Positions 16,726 to 24,348 of a DNA stretch of 50,136 nucleotides are shown here, piece after piece (the first letter of the stretch is position 1; every line of letters begins with the position of its first letter). This DNA comes from an uncultured Clostridia bacterium. GTDB taxonomy: Bacteria; Bacillota; Clostridia; Christensenellales; Aristaeellaceae. The translations under genes were made by a program, and so were the position numbers. Below the pieces are notes generated by a model, which worked only from the letters and a program-made list of their open reading frames with translations, did not search any database and had not been told where the DNA came from. Where the stretch lies: NCBI GenBank assembly GCA_934670175.1, contig CAKUOX010000012.1, positions 1 through 50,136 on the forward strand. The letters run 5' to 3'.

Positions 16726-17757
16726 TTAGAATTCAGGCTGACGCACCGTGCCGCCGATCGCCTCGCTGATCAGGGAAGCGTCATAGCAGGTCTCCATCGC
16801 GTCCATCTGCCAGTCTTCAATTTTACCAATGCCGACGTTGAAAGCAGCGTAATCATACATGGCTTCACCAAGAATATAATCCTCGCTGAGCATGAATTCG
16901 ATAGAAGGATAGGGACGATCCTTGATCTCCTGAGCCATCGTTTCATCGTCATAGGTGCGACCCTCGGATGCGAACCACTTCATGCACCATTCTGCGCGCA
17001 TGGCCTCGTCGTTGATAAAGTCCTCAGTGGCATGGTAGTAGGCGCGCAGGAACTTCACAACATCATCGCGGCGCTCTTCGATAACCTCGTTGCGCGCAAA
17101 GATCATGTCGTACAGCGCAGTCTCAGTTGCGTCCTCAAAGGTGCAGATCTTCACGCCGCCGCCGGCTTCCGCCTGGTTGGAGTAGGGTGCAAAGGTCGCA
17201 ATGGCATCTACTTCATCCGTAAGGAAGGCCTGCACTGCAGAGGACCAATCCATGTTCACCAGGGTGATATCCTGGTCGGTAAGGCCGAACTGCTCCAGAT
17301 AGCGCAGCACGTTGAACTGGCTGGCGGTACCCAGGCTGCAAACGATGGTCTTGCCCTTGATCGTATCGGCACTGCCGTACATTTCAGGATACTTCTCGAC
17401 CTGGCCCTTTACGGTCAGAATGTCAGAATCGGGCTTGACCCAGATGCCCATGCCGCCGGACATTTCGGAATCACCGATCAGCGTTACCATGCCGCTTGCC
17501 AGGGCGAAGACCGTCGCTGCGCCGGAGCAGGCGACATCGAGCTCGCCAGCCATCATCGCTTCATTAATGGCGGCGCCGTTCGCGAAGATAACCATTTCGA
17601 TATCCAGGCCTTCGTCGGTAAAATAGCCGTTTTCGAGTGCCAGCTGTACCGGTGCGCCGACGGCGGACGGCATCAGGCCAACGCGCAGGGCGCTCTCTGC
17701 GAATGCGCCGCTCATTAGCAGCATTGCGATCAGAACGAGAGACAGGATTTTTTTCAT
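16726..17757 (-). CDS. Nitrate/sulfonate/taurine-type ABC substrate-binding protein
   Basis: Exported binding protein of 343 aa (SsuA/TauA/NMT1-like). The signal peptide is MKKILSLVLIAMLLMSGAFA. The mature domain begins with L-R-V-G-L-M-P-S and continues with the family pattern: a Y-F-T-D-E-G-L-D-I-E segment, a glycine-rich turn F-A-N-G-A-A-I-N-E-A, A-C-S-G-A-A-T-V near 80, and K-G-K-T-I-V-C-S-L-G-T near 135. A GGAGG site precedes the ATG. It leads the operon binding protein, permease, permease, ATPase, ATPase, sulfatase. The family imports sulfonates, nitrate, pyrimidines or sulfate esters. The sulfatase in the operon makes a sulfate ester the best guess. Confidence 0.9.
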   Translation of the reverse strand: MKKILSLVLIAMLLMSGAFAESALRVGLMPSAVGAPVQLALENGYFTDEGLDIEMVIFANGAAINEAMMAGELDVACSGAATVFALASGMVTLIGDSEMSGGMGIWVKPDSDILTVKGQVEKYPEMYGSADTIKGKTIVCSLGTASQFNVLRYLEQFGLTDQDITLVNMDWSSAVQAFLTDEVDAIATFAPYSNQAEAGGGVKICTFEDATETALYDMIFARNEVIEERRDDVVKFLRAYYHATEDFINDEAMRAEWCMKWFASEGRTYDDETMAQEIKDRPYPSIEFMLSEDYILGEAMYDYAAFNVGIGKIEDWQMDAMETCYDASLISEAIGGTVRQPEF

Positions 17758-17815
17758 GGGTTTATTCCTCCTTTTATTGTGTTCCCCTTTAGGGAAATTG
17801 TGATCTGTCCATAAA

Positions 17816-17844
17816 ATGATAACGTTCTCATTTTTATCTATAAA
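17816..17844 (-). promoter_or_regulatory. Promoter of the importer-sulfatase operon
   Basis: On the minus strand TTTATA (17839-17844) and TATCAT (17816-17821) are 17 bp apart. The LacI operator at 17817-17830 covers the -10 box and part of the spacer. The boxes are imperfect, as expected for a regulated promoter. Confidence 0.5.
17817..17830. promoter_or_regulatory. LacI-family operator, copy 1
   Basis: TGATAACGTTCTCA is a near-perfect palindrome (TGANAACGTTNTCA) centred on the CG typical of LacI/CcpA-type sites. Its first 13 bases recur at 18928-18940, at the start of the lacI-like gene. It overlaps the -10 region of the importer-sulfatase promoter. Confidence 0.8.
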
Positions 17845-17862
17845 AAACGGTTATCCCGTTTT
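17842..17862. terminator. Terminator of the LacI regulator gene
   Basis: AAAAAACGG and CCGTTTTTT form a 9-bp stem around a 5-nt loop. On the minus strand it begins right at the regulator stop codon and ends in six T. Confidence 0.75.
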
Positions 17863-18915
17863 TTATTTAATCGGAGCGCAGGAATTCCGGTGTACCAGTT
17901 TTGTATCCATCTGTTCAAAGTATCCTTCATAATCCGTTTTGTTTTCGATCATATCAAACAGGATCTCCGCGATCCGGCGACCAAGCCTTTTCATTGGCTG
18001 CGTTACGGTGGTAATTTCCCATGCTTCAGCCAGCTCTTCGCCGCCCCAGCCCAGCAGGGAAATATCCCTGGGAATCTCCATTCCACGCGACTTCAATTCA
18101 AACCATGTCGCCCGGTACAGAGGGTTGTTCAACTGGTATAGAACCGTGATGTCCGGATGCGTATCCAGCAGATCCCCGATAACTGCTCGCGCCACCTCGA
18201 GGCGGTGGCTCTCTTCGCAGAAGCGTACCAGTTCTGGATCAAAGGGCAGACCGTGATCTGCGAGTGCTGCCTTGAATCCGGCCAGACGCTCGGTCATGGA
18301 AGAGAGACTTCGATTGGATGCAGTAACGCCGATCCTTCTGTGTCCCAGTGACAACAGATATTTTGTGGCCTCATAGCTGCCCTTATAATTGTCGCACTGT
18401 ATCGTGGGCCAACGCTTTTGGCCTACCCTGCGGTCGAAGAAGATTATTGGCGTATCTGAATCGATGATCCGCTGATACTCTGCCGGCAGTGCCGCGTTGG
18501 CATCCATACACGACGAGATCGCGATCCCATCCACGCGGTGCTCGAATAACGAATTAAGGTGCATCAGCTCGCGCTCGGGACGTTCGTTGGTATTGCAGAC
18601 CAGTAGATTATAGCCCTTTTCAGAAGTGTATGCCTCTACTTCCAATACCAGCTTTCCAAAGAACGGCGCCTGAATGTCGCCGATGATCATGCCAATGGTC
18701 TTCGTATGCTGCATGCGCATGCTCTTGGCAATGGCGTTGGGTACATAGGATAATTCCCGCGCACAATCCTGCACACGTTTGCGCGTCTTTTCCGAAACGC
18801 TTCCATAGTTGCCCATGACCCTTGCCGCGGTTGCCGTCGATACGCCGGCCATTTCCGCAACATCAACGATGGTGACCCCTGTCGTTTTTCGCTCGCTTTT
18901 AATCATAATCCTCAT
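17863..18915 (-). CDS. LacI-family transcriptional regulator
   Basis: Repressor of 350 aa. The N-terminal helix-turn-helix reads T-I-V-D-V-A-E-M-A-G-V-S-T-A-T-A-A-R-V-M (about 13-33), with the hinge Y-V-P-N-A-I-A-K-S-M-R near 60. The rest is a type I periplasmic-like sugar-binding domain with I-G-M-I-I-G-D-I-Q-A-P-F-F, D-G-I-A-I-S-S near 128, F-F-D-R-R and G-H-R-R-I-G-V. The helix normally reads S-x-x-T-V-S-R, but here it is T-A-T-A-A-R. The gene has its own promoter with an operator directly below the -10 box, so autorepression is likely. The matching operator in front of the importer operon and inside the divergent anSME promoter defines its probable regulon. ATG 18906 is an alternative start. 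Confidence 0.92.
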   Translation of the reverse strand: MRIMIKSERKTTGVTIVDVAEMAGVSTATAARVMGNYGSVSEKTRKRVQDCARELSYVPNAIAKSMRMQHTKTIGMIIGDIQAPFFGKLVLEVEAYTSEKGYNLLVCNTNERPERELMHLNSLFEHRVDGIAISSCMDANAALPAEYQRIIDSDTPIIFFDRRVGQKRWPTIQCDNYKGSYEATKYLLSLGHRRIGVTASNRSLSSMTERLAGFKAALADHGLPFDPELVRFCEESHRLEVARAVIGDLLDTHPDITVLYQLNNPLYRATWFELKSRGMEIPRDISLLGWGGEELAEAWEITTVTQPMKRLGRRIAEILFDMIENKTDYEGYFEQMDTKLVHRNSCAPIK

Positions 18916-18922
18916 GCATTGC

Positions 18923-18952
18923 TTGATTGATAACGTTCTCCATTAGTATAAT
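18923..18952 (+). promoter_or_regulatory. Promoter of the anSME gene, overlapping the lacI promoter
   Basis: TTGATT at 18923-18928 and TATAAT at 18947-18952 are 18 bp apart. The LacI operator lies inside the spacer. The resulting leader would be about 145 nt. A second candidate, TTGCGT with TAATAA in the region 19030-19060, would give a shorter leader. Confidence 0.6.
18928..18941. promoter_or_regulatory. LacI-family operator, copy 2
   Basis: TGATAACGTTCTCC shares 13 of 14 bases with the copy at 17817-17830. It lies in the spacer of the plus-strand promoter and over the expected start point of the minus-strand lacI promoter, so one bound repressor could block both. Confidence 0.8.
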
Positions 18953-18973
18953 CGACCAATTTATAATTGTCAA
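18945..18973 (-). promoter_or_regulatory. Promoter of the LacI regulator gene
   Basis: On the minus strand TTGACA (18968-18973) and TATACT (18945-18950) are 17 bp apart. This is a near-consensus sigma-A promoter about 30 bp before the regulator ATG. Confidence 0.8.
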
Positions 18974-19105
18974 TAGTGTTTTTGAATATTTTCATCCAAA
19001 ATTTCACGCCGAGGACGCACAGGCTCTTGCGTACGTCTCCGTTTTATGTAATAATTGTTCTGCATCGTCAGAGCGCGGTATCCGCGCTTGTAAGGGGGAA
19101 AATTC

Positions 19106-20212
19106 ATGCCTGCTCTGTCTATCATGGTCAAGCCTGTTTCCGGCGCATGCAATATGCGCTGTCGGTATTGCTTTTATGCGGATATTATGCAGCATCGCGA
19201 AACGTCGTATTATCCTAAAATGACGCTGGAAACGTTGGAAACGCTGGTGCGTCGTGCGATTCATTTTGCAGACGGCCCTGTTTCCTTTGCGTTTCAGGGA
19301 GGCGAACCTACCCTGGCGGGGCTGGATTTCTATAGGGCGCTGCTTGAATTTGAGCGGAAATACAATACACGCGGCCTGCCCATTGACAATTCTTTGCAGA
19401 CCAATGGCTATGCGCTCAGTGATGAGATGATAGAGTTTTTTGCGCGCGAGCATTTTTTACTGGGCGTTTCATTGGATGGGGACAGCCTTGCTCACGATCA
19501 AATGCGCATTGATCGCAGCGGTGCACCCACCTTTTCCCGAATTAAAGCTACCATCGATCGCCTGGAGGCCGCTGGTGTGGACTTCAATATTCTATGCGTG
19601 GTAAACGAATATGTGGCGCAGCGACCGAGGGAAACCTTTGAAGTTCTGAAAAAGTATCGTTTCCTGCAATACATTGCCTGTCTCGACGGTTTTGACGGCG
19701 AAAAAACAGATTATTCGCTCACACCCGAATGCTATCTGGAATTTCTGAAGCAGTCCTTCAGGCTTTATGCCGATTCCTTCAAAACAGGCGAACCTGTCAG
19801 CATACGCAATTTCGACAATTACATCGGGATCCTGTTGGGAACGCCGCCTGAAAACTGCGCCATGAACGGCCGCTGTGGGCAATACTATCTGGTCGAGAGC
19901 GACGGCAGCGTCTATCCCTGCGATTTTTACGTTCTGGATGAATGGAAGCTGGGTAATATTATTGAGACGCCGTTCAATCGGCTTTCAAAATCGGATACGG
20001 GGCTCAGATTCATGGAGGACTCCATCGTTCTTCCTGAGAAATGTCACGGCTGTAAATGGCTGCGCCTGTGCCGCAACGGTTGTAAGCGCGAGCGCGATCC
20101 GCAGACTGGTCTAAATCGCTGGTGCAGTGTTTTCAGTGCCTTTTTCGAGTACGCCTTTCCAGAAATGCAGAAGATCGCGCGCATGGTGCACGACAGTGGC
20201 CGTCGCCCATAA
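19106..20212 (+). CDS. Anaerobic sulfatase-maturating enzyme (radical SAM, SPASM)
   Basis: Radical SAM enzyme of 368 aa that oxidises the active-site cysteine of sulfatases to formylglycine without oxygen. The radical-SAM motif is C-N-M-R-C-R-Y-C (C-x3-C-x2-C) at about residues 14-21, in the context V-K-P-V-S-G-A-C that is typical of anSMEs. F-Q-G-G-E-P-T-L-A-G (the GGE motif) is near 60. The C-terminal SPASM region carries the cysteines for two more Fe-S clusters, in C-G-Q-Y-Y, Y-P-C-D-F-Y-V, C-H-G-C-K-W-L-R-L-C-R-N-G-C-K and W-C-S-V-F. Start is ATG 19106, 7 nt after AAGGGGG. It is divergent from the LacI gene and shares its operator. Both sulfatases in this window have the Cys-type motif, so they are its likely clients. 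Confidence 0.95.
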   Translation: MPALSIMVKPVSGACNMRCRYCFYADIMQHRETSYYPKMTLETLETLVRRAIHFADGPVSFAFQGGEPTLAGLDFYRALLEFERKYNTRGLPIDNSLQTNGYALSDEMIEFFAREHFLLGVSLDGDSLAHDQMRIDRSGAPTFSRIKATIDRLEAAGVDFNILCVVNEYVAQRPRETFEVLKKYRFLQYIACLDGFDGEKTDYSLTPECYLEFLKQSFRLYADSFKTGEPVSIRNFDNYIGILLGTPPENCAMNGRCGQYYLVESDGSVYPCDFYVLDEWKLGNIIETPFNRLSKSDTGLRFMEDSIVLPEKCHGCKWLRLCRNGCKRERDPQTGLNRWCSVFSAFFEYAFPEMQKIARMVHDSGRRP

Positions 20213-20390
20213 TACCGCTGTGAGGCGATCGATGCATCCAAGTACGACAACACGGCACTCGTAGGAAGGGTTATCGACGGGTTTCCTTATATGTTCAAGC
20301 CCGCCAAATAGGTCTTGTGCAGCGCGCCTTAAGACTCTAAAGGATCCCCAGTCTGTCCTCAGGTGTCGCTTTTTACAACTTCTGACAGTG

Positions 20391-20424
20391 AATTGAGCGG
20401 ATGCCATCTGGCATCCGCTCAATT
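20391..20424. terminator. Terminator between convergent anSME and GH127-like genes
   Basis: A perfect 16-bp inverted repeat (AATTGAGCGGATGCCA, then TC, then its complement) is followed on the plus strand by TACTTATTT. It starts about 4 bp past the GH127-like stop. The 180 bp before it, after anSME, hold nothing recognisable. Confidence 0.75.
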
Positions 20425-20427
20425 TAC

Positions 20428-22374
20428 TTATTTAACTTCCTTGGGCTTATCCTCGCGCACAGTGCCGAACGGGAATTCGCAGATGCGCAGCGGCGCATCG
20501 CCATAGGGCACCAGCTCCAGAATGTCCAGCGCACTGCGCGCAAAGCGCGGGGTCATGGGCACGGCGGCGCAGCTGCCGTCATCCATCGGCCAGTCTACCT
20601 TCGCGGCCTTCACCATCACGCCCACGGCGCTTTCGCCGTGACCGAAGGCGGAAACGTCCTCCTCGATTTGGATCAGCTTCATCGGTTCGTCGCGCACCAA
20701 CGCGCGATTCCACGGTTCGCCGGTCTCGGCGGCAAGGCCGTTTTCGGTCTCGAACCATGCGGGCTCGGGGCGCAGCGCCATCAGCAGCGGACCAAGCTCC
20801 ACTGCGGCGGACTGGTGATACCAGCGCGTCACGCGCGGCACGGCGGGCATTTCCAGCCGCAGCACATCGCCGCTCGTCCAGCGGCGGCGCACGCAGGCGG
20901 TTTCGCCGGAGCGCACCTGCATGATTTCACCGTCGGGCAGGTAGATCATCGCCTGACGCGCCCAGAAGGGAATGCGCAGGTACAGCGGGAATTCCGCGTT
21001 CTTTTTCAGCGTTACGCCGATCTCGACGCGCTGCATGAACGGATAGCCGCCCGATACGCGAATGCGCGCGGGCACGCCGTCAAGCGTACAGCGCACGGTG
21101 CAGGGGGCGTAGCTGACGGCGGAGAGGCCGCCGTCGGCAGTAGCGTACCACTGGGAAGAAACGAACTTCGGCCAGGCCTGGTGGCAGCTGGCGCAATCCA
21201 TGTCCGCCTGCGCGGCGGTAAAGAGGTTTGCAGTATCGTCCGAGCTGTACCAGCGGCGCTTTTCCTTTGAGATCTTCACCTGATTGGCCTGCTGCACGCG
21301 CTGATAGCGCTTCATGTCCGGCGTAAAGGCGGCGGGCAGCGCATTGTATGCCAGCTTTTCCAGCAGGTCGAACGGCTCTGCGCCGAAATCACCGATGCCG
21401 ATCAGCGTTTCCAGCGTGTTCATCATCTCGACCACCGTCTGCAGCGATGTGCCCTGGCTGGGGTTGGCGCCGTTCAGGTGTTCATCTGCGGAAAACAGGC
21501 CGTTGGCCATGCCGTGATGCTTCATCAGCCTTTCCAGACCGAAGCGGAAGCCGCCCTGCTCCTTAAAGCCGCTCTTGAACAGATTGATCACGCCCGGCGT
21601 CTTTAAGCCCATTGCCAGGTTCGCGCCCAGCGTGAAATGATACTGGCTGTGGAAATAGGGGCGCTTTTCGCCGCAGAGCGGCTCGGCGCGTTCCTCGCAG
21701 AGCGCCTCGCGCAGCCGTTCCCAGCGCAGCGCCTTGCTCATGGGGGCAACGGTGGGGAAGGTATGGAAATAATTCGGCCAGTCCAGCGTCTGCTCGCGCA
21801 GGCGGCGGCACAGCTCGGTCAGGTATTTCTGACCGGTGATGTTGTACAGCCAGAGCGCGATCTCCATGTTGTCGCCGCCGCGCGCTACGGCGAGCTCCTT
21901 CAGCGGATGCGTTTTCAGGTTACGATATTCGTACTTGAAGAAGCGATCCATCAGCATCAGCACGCGCTTGTCGTTTTCGGCGGTGAAATACAGCCGCAGC
22001 GCGCGCAGCGCCAGCATCAGCGGCCAATAATCATCATTGCCCTCGGGGCCGAACCAGCCGTCCTCGCGCTGGCTCGAAAGCACCCATTCCACCCAGCGGC
22101 GCGCCCGCTGCATCATTTCTTCATCGCCCAGCGTCCAGCCCAGGGCGATCAGTCCTTCAATATAATAGACCGCGCGGGTGAGGTCGCCATCGTCGGCGGC
22201 GCGCCATGCGCCGTCCTCGCCCAGCTCGGGGCATACGGCGGCGAAATCACGACTGATGCCCGCGGCCTGCGCCGTCAGCGTATCCTTCAGCCAGTCCTCC
22301 GGACGGATGCTGCCCAGCGGCAGCGACGACAGCGCGTTCGGCGTGAGCGGCGCTCTGTTGAAGATAGGTTTCAT
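20428..22374 (-). CDS. GH127-like (DUF1680) protein with altered active-site motifs
   Basis: 648 aa with the (alpha/alpha)6-barrel plus beta-domain layout of the beta-L-arabinofuranosidase superfamily. Recognisable stretches are L-P-L-G-S-I-R-P-E-D-W-L at the start, N-A-L-P-A-A-F-T-P-D near 345-354, the Q-Q-A-N-Q-V segment and H-Q-A-W-P-K-F near 398-404. From memory, relatives have G-x-E-L-C-x-V-V-E and G-C-C-T-A-N-x-H-Q-G-W-P-K, supplying the metal and nucleophile residues. Here the first reads G-T-S-L-Q-T-V-V-E (308-316), losing Glu and Cys, and the second reads M-D-C-A-S-C-H-Q-A-W-P-K. There is no signal peptide. The ATG overlaps the stop of the methyltransferase gene (ATGA). It may be an enzyme with shifted cysteines or a catalytically dead relative. 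Confidence 0.8.
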   Translation of the reverse strand: MKPIFNRAPLTPNALSSLPLGSIRPEDWLKDTLTAQAAGISRDFAAVCPELGEDGAWRAADDGDLTRAVYYIEGLIALGWTLGDEEMMQRARRWVEWVLSSQREDGWFGPEGNDDYWPLMLALRALRLYFTAENDKRVLMLMDRFFKYEYRNLKTHPLKELAVARGGDNMEIALWLYNITGQKYLTELCRRLREQTLDWPNYFHTFPTVAPMSKALRWERLREALCEERAEPLCGEKRPYFHSQYHFTLGANLAMGLKTPGVINLFKSGFKEQGGFRFGLERLMKHHGMANGLFSADEHLNGANPSQGTSLQTVVEMMNTLETLIGIGDFGAEPFDLLEKLAYNALPAAFTPDMKRYQRVQQANQVKISKEKRRWYSSDDTANLFTAAQADMDCASCHQAWPKFVSSQWYATADGGLSAVSYAPCTVRCTLDGVPARIRVSGGYPFMQRVEIGVTLKKNAEFPLYLRIPFWARQAMIYLPDGEIMQVRSGETACVRRRWTSGDVLRLEMPAVPRVTRWYHQSAAVELGPLLMALRPEPAWFETENGLAAETGEPWNRALVRDEPMKLIQIEEDVSAFGHGESAVGVMVKAAKVDWPMDDGSCAAVPMTPRFARSALDILELVPYGDAPLRICEFPFGTVREDKPKEVK

Positions 22375-23570
22375 TTCTTTTCACCTCGCGTACCGGTTCG
22401 ATGGTTGCCAGGGCGGCGTCCGCGCGCCCATTCCGTGTCCGCGTCCGGCAGACCCGGCTCAAAAATGTGATATTCGCACTCGATGCGCCCGTTGTAATAG
22501 CGGCGGCGGCGCGTGGCGCGGCGGCCGTATTCGCGCTCAAAGCCCATATCTGCGGAGAACGCGCACAGCGTCCAGCCCGGGTTGCGCGATTGCAGCTTGC
22601 CCAGCTGCCGCGCTATGACGTGCGCCGCGCGAATATTGTCCAGCCGTTCGCCGTAGGGCGGATTGGCCACGAATACGCCCGGCTCGCCCGTGAGCGTTAC
22701 ATCGCGCAGATCCTTTACCTCCAGATGAATTCGTCCGGCCAGCCCCGCCTGCTTTACATGGCGGCGCGCCAGCTCGATGGCCTCCGGATCAATGTCGGAG
22801 CCGGCGATGTGGAGCTCGCGCTTCGAGCCTTCCTCGTAGCGCTGCCTGGCCTCGACACGGATCTGGCGCAGTGCTTCGTGGGGCACGCATGGCCATGCCT
22901 CCATGGCAAAGCTGCGCGTGAGTCCGGGCGCGCGCCCAAGGGCGATGAACGCCGCCTCCACCAGCAGCGTGCCCGTGCCGCAGCAGGGGTCGTACAGCGG
23001 TTGCCAGGGATGCCAGCCGCTCTGGAGGATCAGCGCCGCCGCCAGCGTTTCGCGGATAGGCGCTTCGCCGTTCCAGGTACGGTAGCCGCGCCGGGACAGC
23101 GCCTCGCCCGAGGCGTCCACGCACACGGTCACCTTGTCTTCGCGAATGGAAATATCGATCTGAAACAGCGCGCCCGTCTCGTCGAACCAGCCGCGGTCAT
23201 AGGCGGCCTTCATCCGCTCCACCATGGCGCGCTTGGCGATTTTCTGCACGTCCGAGGGGCTCATCAGCTGGGATTTGACGCATTTGGCGCGGATGGGGAA
23301 GCGCGCGTCCTCCGGCAAAAGCTGCGCCCAGTCGATACCCTTTACGCCCTGAAACAGCTCCTCGAAGCTGTGCGCCTCAAACTGGCCCATCACCAGCATG
23401 ATGCGGTCGCAGGTGCGCAGCCAGAGGTTGGCGCGGAATGCGTCCTCAAAATCGCCCTCGAACATCGCGCCGCCTACGTCCATGACCTGTACATTCTTCA
23501 CGCCCAGGCGCTTCAGATCCCGTCCGGTCATGCCCTCCATGCCGAATGCGGCGCTTGCGATCCATTTCAT
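22371..23570 (-). CDS. THUMP-domain class I RNA methyltransferase (RlmL/YpsC-like)
   Basis: Ribosomal RNA methyltransferase of 399 aa. Residues about 1-165 are a ferredoxin-like plus THUMP RNA-binding region (the pattern R-T-C-D-R-I-M-L-V near 54, S-P-S-D-V-Q-K near 110, and a D-I-S-I-R-E-D strand). The SAM-binding Rossmann domain follows, with D-P-C-C-G-T-G-T-L-L-V-E-A (motif I), G-S-D-I-D-P-E-A near 260 and the catalytic N-P-P-Y-G-E-R-L near 303. That motif points to methylation of the exocyclic amine of guanine in 23S rRNA. The ATG at 23570 was chosen over the TTG codon directly before it. It lies 6 bp after the sigma-factor stop and overlaps the GH127-like gene downstream. Confidence 0.9.
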   Translation of the reverse strand: MKWIASAAFGMEGMTGRDLKRLGVKNVQVMDVGGAMFEGDFEDAFRANLWLRTCDRIMLVMGQFEAHSFEELFQGVKGIDWAQLLPEDARFPIRAKCVKSQLMSPSDVQKIAKRAMVERMKAAYDRGWFDETGALFQIDISIREDKVTVCVDASGEALSRRGYRTWNGEAPIRETLAAALILQSGWHPWQPLYDPCCGTGTLLVEAAFIALGRAPGLTRSFAMEAWPCVPHEALRQIRVEARQRYEEGSKRELHIAGSDIDPEAIELARRHVKQAGLAGRIHLEVKDLRDVTLTGEPGVFVANPPYGERLDNIRAAHVIARQLGKLQSRNPGWTLCAFSADMGFEREYGRRATRRRRYYNGRIECEYHIFEPGLPDADTEWARGRRPGNHRTGTRGEKK

Positions 23571-23576
23571 CAAAAA

Positions 23577-24341
23577 TCACCCATCTTGCCTTTCGTCGGT
23601 TATCAGCGCCCGAAGCGCTCGAAGCGCGCTCTGTTCCGCGCGCGAAACGGTCATTTGAGATATGTTCAGCCGTCCGGCGGCCTCCCGCTGGGACAGGTTT
23701 TCGAAAAAGCGCAGCTGCACCACCTGGCGCTCGCGCTCGGTCAGCTGCGCCAGCGCACGGGCGAGCATATCGCGCGTTTCAAACGCCGAAAAGCCCGTTT
23801 CCTCCGTGCCGAAGATATTGAGCAGGTCGCTCGCGTCGTCCTCGGAGGGCGTCTGGTTCAGCGAGACCGGCGGCGCGGACATTTCCAGCAGCTCCAGCAC
23901 CTCCGCCTCGCCCAGACCGGCGGCCTCGGCCAGCTCGTCGACCCGCGGCGAGCGCCCGAGCGACTGCGTGAGCTCCGCCGTGAGCCGCGCGACGCGCCGA
24001 AGCGCCTCCGCACTGCCGCGCGCGGGACGGATCAGCCGCGATTTGTCCCTGAAATAATTGCGCACCTCGCCCACCATCGCGGGCGTAGCGTAGCTGTCGA
24101 ACTGCACGCCGCGCGCCGGATCAAAGCGCTCCAGCGCCCGCACCAGCGCCAGCGCCGCTACCTGGTACAGGTCGTCGTAATCTACGCCGCGGCCGGAAAA
24201 GCGCCGCGCGATGATCTCCGCGATGTAGAGATAGGCCTCCGCCACGGCGTCGCGCGCGGCCATGTCGCCCGTTTCGCGATAGCGGGCGATCAGGCGCAGG
24301 GTTTCTGCGGGCGACGGCTTCAAACGATTGAACGCCGGCAT
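23577..24341 (-). CDS. SigB/SigF/SigG-type RNA polymerase sigma factor
   Basis: Group 3 sigma-70 factor of 254 aa. Region 2 has Y-D-D-L-Y-Q-V-A-A-L-A-L-V and F-D-S-Y-A-T-P-A-M-V-G-E-V-R-N-Y-F-R-D (about 55-110). Region 3 has the helix L-G-R-S-P-R-V-D-E-L-A-E-A-A-G-L. Region 4 has L-T-E-R-E-R-Q-V-V-Q-L-R-F-F and L-S-Q-R-E-A-A-G-R-L-N-I-S-Q-M-T-V-S-R (about 205-240). In Bacillota this type governs either general stress or sporulation. An RsbW/SpoIIAB-like gene lies directly upstream in the operon, as in rsbW-sigB and spoIIAB-sigF. ATG 24341 starts 7 nt after the stop of that gene. The ribosome-binding site spacing is a bit long (12 nt). Confidence 0.9.
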   Translation of the reverse strand: MPAFNRLKPSPAETLRLIARYRETGDMAARDAVAEAYLYIAEIIARRFSGRGVDYDDLYQVAALALVRALERFDPARGVQFDSYATPAMVGEVRNYFRDKSRLIRPARGSAEALRRVARLTAELTQSLGRSPRVDELAEAAGLGEAEVLELLEMSAPPVSLNQTPSEDDASDLLNIFGTEETGFSAFETRDMLARALAQLTERERQVVQLRFFENLSQREAAGRLNISQMTVSRAEQSALRALRALITDERQDG

Positions 24342-24348
24342 TTTCGCA

